This document shows, piece after piece, positions 6,146 through 7,239 of a stretch of DNA of 7,239 nt. Where the stretch lies: contig CAMQOJ010000215.1 of assembly GCA_947003375.1 (NCBI GenBank), positions 1 through 7,239 on the forward strand, in the 5' to 3' direction. The position numbers and the translations under genes are program-made. Numbering within the stretch: position 1 is the first letter of the stretch; every line of letters begins with the position of its first letter. Under the pieces are notes generated by a model. The model ran no database searches. It had not been told where the DNA came from and saw nothing but the letters and a program-made list of their open reading frames with translations. The stretch is from an uncultured Lachnospiraceae bacterium. Its GTDB lineage: Bacteria; Bacillota; Clostridia; Lachnospirales; Lachnospiraceae.

Positions 6146-7076
6146 GAGAAAGAAAAGAGAGGCCTTCGAGGAGCACAGCTATTGGCAGTCCTACTCGGAC
6201 ATGATGGCGGCATTGCTTCTGATATTTGTGCTGATCATCGCCATCACCCTGGCCATCTACCGCCAGAAGACCGTAGACCTGGAGCAGTCCCAGAATAGCT
6301 TAGGGATAGCCAGGCAGGAGCTGGAGGACGCGAAGAAGGATTTGGAGGATGCAAGGGCGGACTTAGAGGAGTACAGGGCTGCCATCGAGAAGTCCAATCA
6401 GGAACTTGCAAACTCCCTGGCGGAGCTCCAGCAGGCCTATGCCGATGCCGCGCTGACCCAGGACGAGCTGAATAAGGCCTATCTGGAGATTGAGAACGCC
6501 AGGAACGAATTGACAGCCACCCAACAGGAGCTACAGGACATCGTAGGCATCCGCACGGACATCATCGGCGCCCTGCAGTCCGCTTTCAACAATTCGGCCA
6601 TGAGCGTGGATGCCCAGACCGGCTCCATCACCTTCTCCTCGGACGTGCTGTTCAAATACAACAGCGCCGCGCTGTCCGATGACAGCCGCAGTACCCTGAA
6701 GGAAATCATACCCATGTATCTGGACGTACTGATGCAGGATCAGTTCCGGGAGTATATAGCCGAGATCATCATCGAGGGCCATACCGATACGGACGGCACT
6801 TATGAGTCCAATATGGAGCTGTCCTACAACAGGGCCTACTCCGTAGCGAGATTCTGCATGGATCCGAAAAACGGCCTCACAGAGGACAAGATAGAGCAGC
6901 TCAAGAGCGTCCTTACAGTCAACGGCCGTTCCTTCAGCCAGCCGATCTACGCTGCGGACGACCAGGGGAACCTCACGGATCAGGTGGACATGGCGGCCTC
7001 CAGGCGGGTGGAGATTAAATTCCGGCTGAAGGAGGACGAGATGATTGAGAAGATTGAGGAAGTGTTGAGGCAATAG
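6129..7076 (+). CDS. MotB/OmpA-family peptidoglycan-anchored motor subunit (ZorB-like)
   Basis: This 315-aa partner of the preceding channel protein should couple ion flow to a wall-anchored complex. The basic N-terminus is cytoplasmic. It leads into WQSYSDMMAALLLIF at 19-33, where Asp24 at the membrane entrance matches the ion-binding Asp of MotB and ZorB. One transmembrane helix (about 25-44) is followed by an unusually long coiled coil (about 46-140) and an OmpA-like domain (about 165-310). The latter has GHTDTDG at 217-223 and NMELSYNRA at 228-236; Asp220 and Arg235 keep the 15-residue spacing of the diaminopimelate-binding pair of OmpA, and SRRVEIKF closes the domain. ATG 6132 is an alternative start; GAGGG at 6118-6122 serves either. 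It overlaps the channel gene by 17 bases and is followed by a terminator, so it is the last gene of the operon. Stand-alone ZorB appears shorter between membrane and OmpA domain. Confidence 0.88.
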   Translation: MMTKNRRKKREAFEEHSYWQSYSDMMAALLLIFVLIIAITLAIYRQKTVDLEQSQNSLGIARQELEDAKKDLEDARADLEEYRAAIEKSNQELANSLAELQQAYADAALTQDELNKAYLEIENARNELTATQQELQDIVGIRTDIIGALQSAFNNSAMSVDAQTGSITFSSDVLFKYNSAALSDDSRSTLKEIIPMYLDVLMQDQFREYIAEIIIEGHTDTDGTYESNMELSYNRAYSVARFCMDPKNGLTEDKIEQLKSVLTVNGRSFSQPIYAADDQGNLTDQVDMAASRRVEIKFRLKEDEMIEKIEEVLRQ

Positions 7077-7098
7077 GCGTTTCTCACAGGCATATAGC

Positions 7099-7129
7099 AC
7101 GGCCCGGGGGCGGTCTCCGGGCTGTTTTT
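7099..7129 (+). terminator. intrinsic terminator of the motor operon
   Basis: ACGGCCCGG (7099-7107) and CCGGGCTGT (7117-7125) form a 9-bp GC-rich stem with one G-U pair and a 9-base loop, followed directly by TTTTT (7125-7129). It begins 22 bases after the stop codon and closes the operon after two genes. Confidence 0.88.
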
Positions 7130-7173
7130 CATGTAAGTTTGTGTATTTTTTATAGAAATTTATGGTTTGTTTA

Positions 7174-7201
7174 TTGATTTTGGCCGGAATGGTGTTATAG
7201 T
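7174..7201 (+). promoter_or_regulatory. candidate promoter for a gene beyond the contig end
   Basis: TTGATT (7174-7179) and TATAGT (7196-7201) are 16 bases apart. A TG one base before the -10 gives an extended -10 element, TGTTATAGT. It lies in an AT-rich stretch just after the terminator. Whatever it drives is outside the window. Confidence 0.5.
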
Positions 7202-7212
7202 AATCATAGAAC

Positions 7213-7239
7213 CTGTCTCTTATACACATCTCCGAGCCC
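7213..7239. other. Nextera adapter sequence (library artefact)
   Basis: CTGTCTCTTATACACATCT (7213-7231) is the 19-bp Tn5 mosaic end used in Nextera libraries, and the final CCGAGCCC is the start of the adapter that follows it in read-through. This is untrimmed adapter at a contig end, not genomic DNA and not a natural transposon. Any reading frame through it is spurious. Confidence 0.97.

Noticed and set aside
6531..7229. Minus-strand reading frame of 232 codons starting in MCIRDR
   Set aside because: Its start lies in adapter sequence and it runs antisense through the OmpA-domain gene. It is an artefact.
7213..7231. Natural Tn5/IS50-type transposon end
   Set aside because: It is the engineered mosaic end followed by Illumina adapter sequence, located exactly at the contig edge.
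4976..7239. Complete Zorya anti-phage system
   Set aside because: Only the two motor-type genes are present. No helicase, nuclease or ZorC-type gene is visible, and a terminator follows the second gene.

Overview
The window looks like a contig end from a GC-rich member of the Clostridia, most likely Lachnospiraceae. That placement is an inference from four things: the GC-rich coding sequence with strong AGGAGG-type ribosome binding sites, a Firmicutes-style CsoR/CopA copper module, the SGNH esterase type, and GC-rich palindromic intergenic elements containing ATACCCC/GGGGTAT. All genes are on the + strand. The last 27 bases are not genomic: they match the Nextera transposase mosaic end plus the start of the Illumina adapter.

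Layout. (1) 1-159 is non-coding and holds a strong palindrome. (2) 160-1209 encodes a two-domain SGNH/GDSL esterase, probably a carbohydrate or acyl esterase. (3) 1245-1306 is a compact copper-responsive control region. A TTGACA promoter has one CsoR-type operator filling its spacer and a second, perfectly palindromic one just downstream. (4) 1363-1713 encodes a CsoR-family Cu(I)-sensing repressor with the full Cys-x24-His-x3-Cys ligand set. (5) 1714-1942 is non-coding and contains a second palindromic element that shares 17 bases, inverted, with the one at the window start. (6) 1943-4879 encodes a large (978 aa) Cu(I)-exporting P1B-type ATPase, CopA. It has an N-terminal metal-binding domain, an unusual insertion in the nucleotide-binding domain, and a C-terminal CopZ-like domain that may also be translated alone from an internal start. 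(7) 4976-6145 and 6129-7076 overlap by 17 bases and encode a MotA/TolQ/ExbB-type channel subunit and a MotB/OmpA-type partner. They resemble the ZorA/ZorB motor pair of Zorya anti-phage systems. (8) An intrinsic terminator follows, then a promoter-like sequence for a gene lost at the contig edge.

How it works together. CsoR should repress csoR-copA when copper is low. Cu(I) binding releases it, and CopA then pumps Cu(I) out with copper delivered by its own HMA domains. The motor pair lies 96 bp downstream of copA with no clear terminator between them, so copper-driven read-through is possible but unproven.

Most interesting points: the two-gene ion-driven motor closed off by its own terminator with no Zorya effector in view, and the possible production of both a fused and a free copper chaperone from one copA gene.
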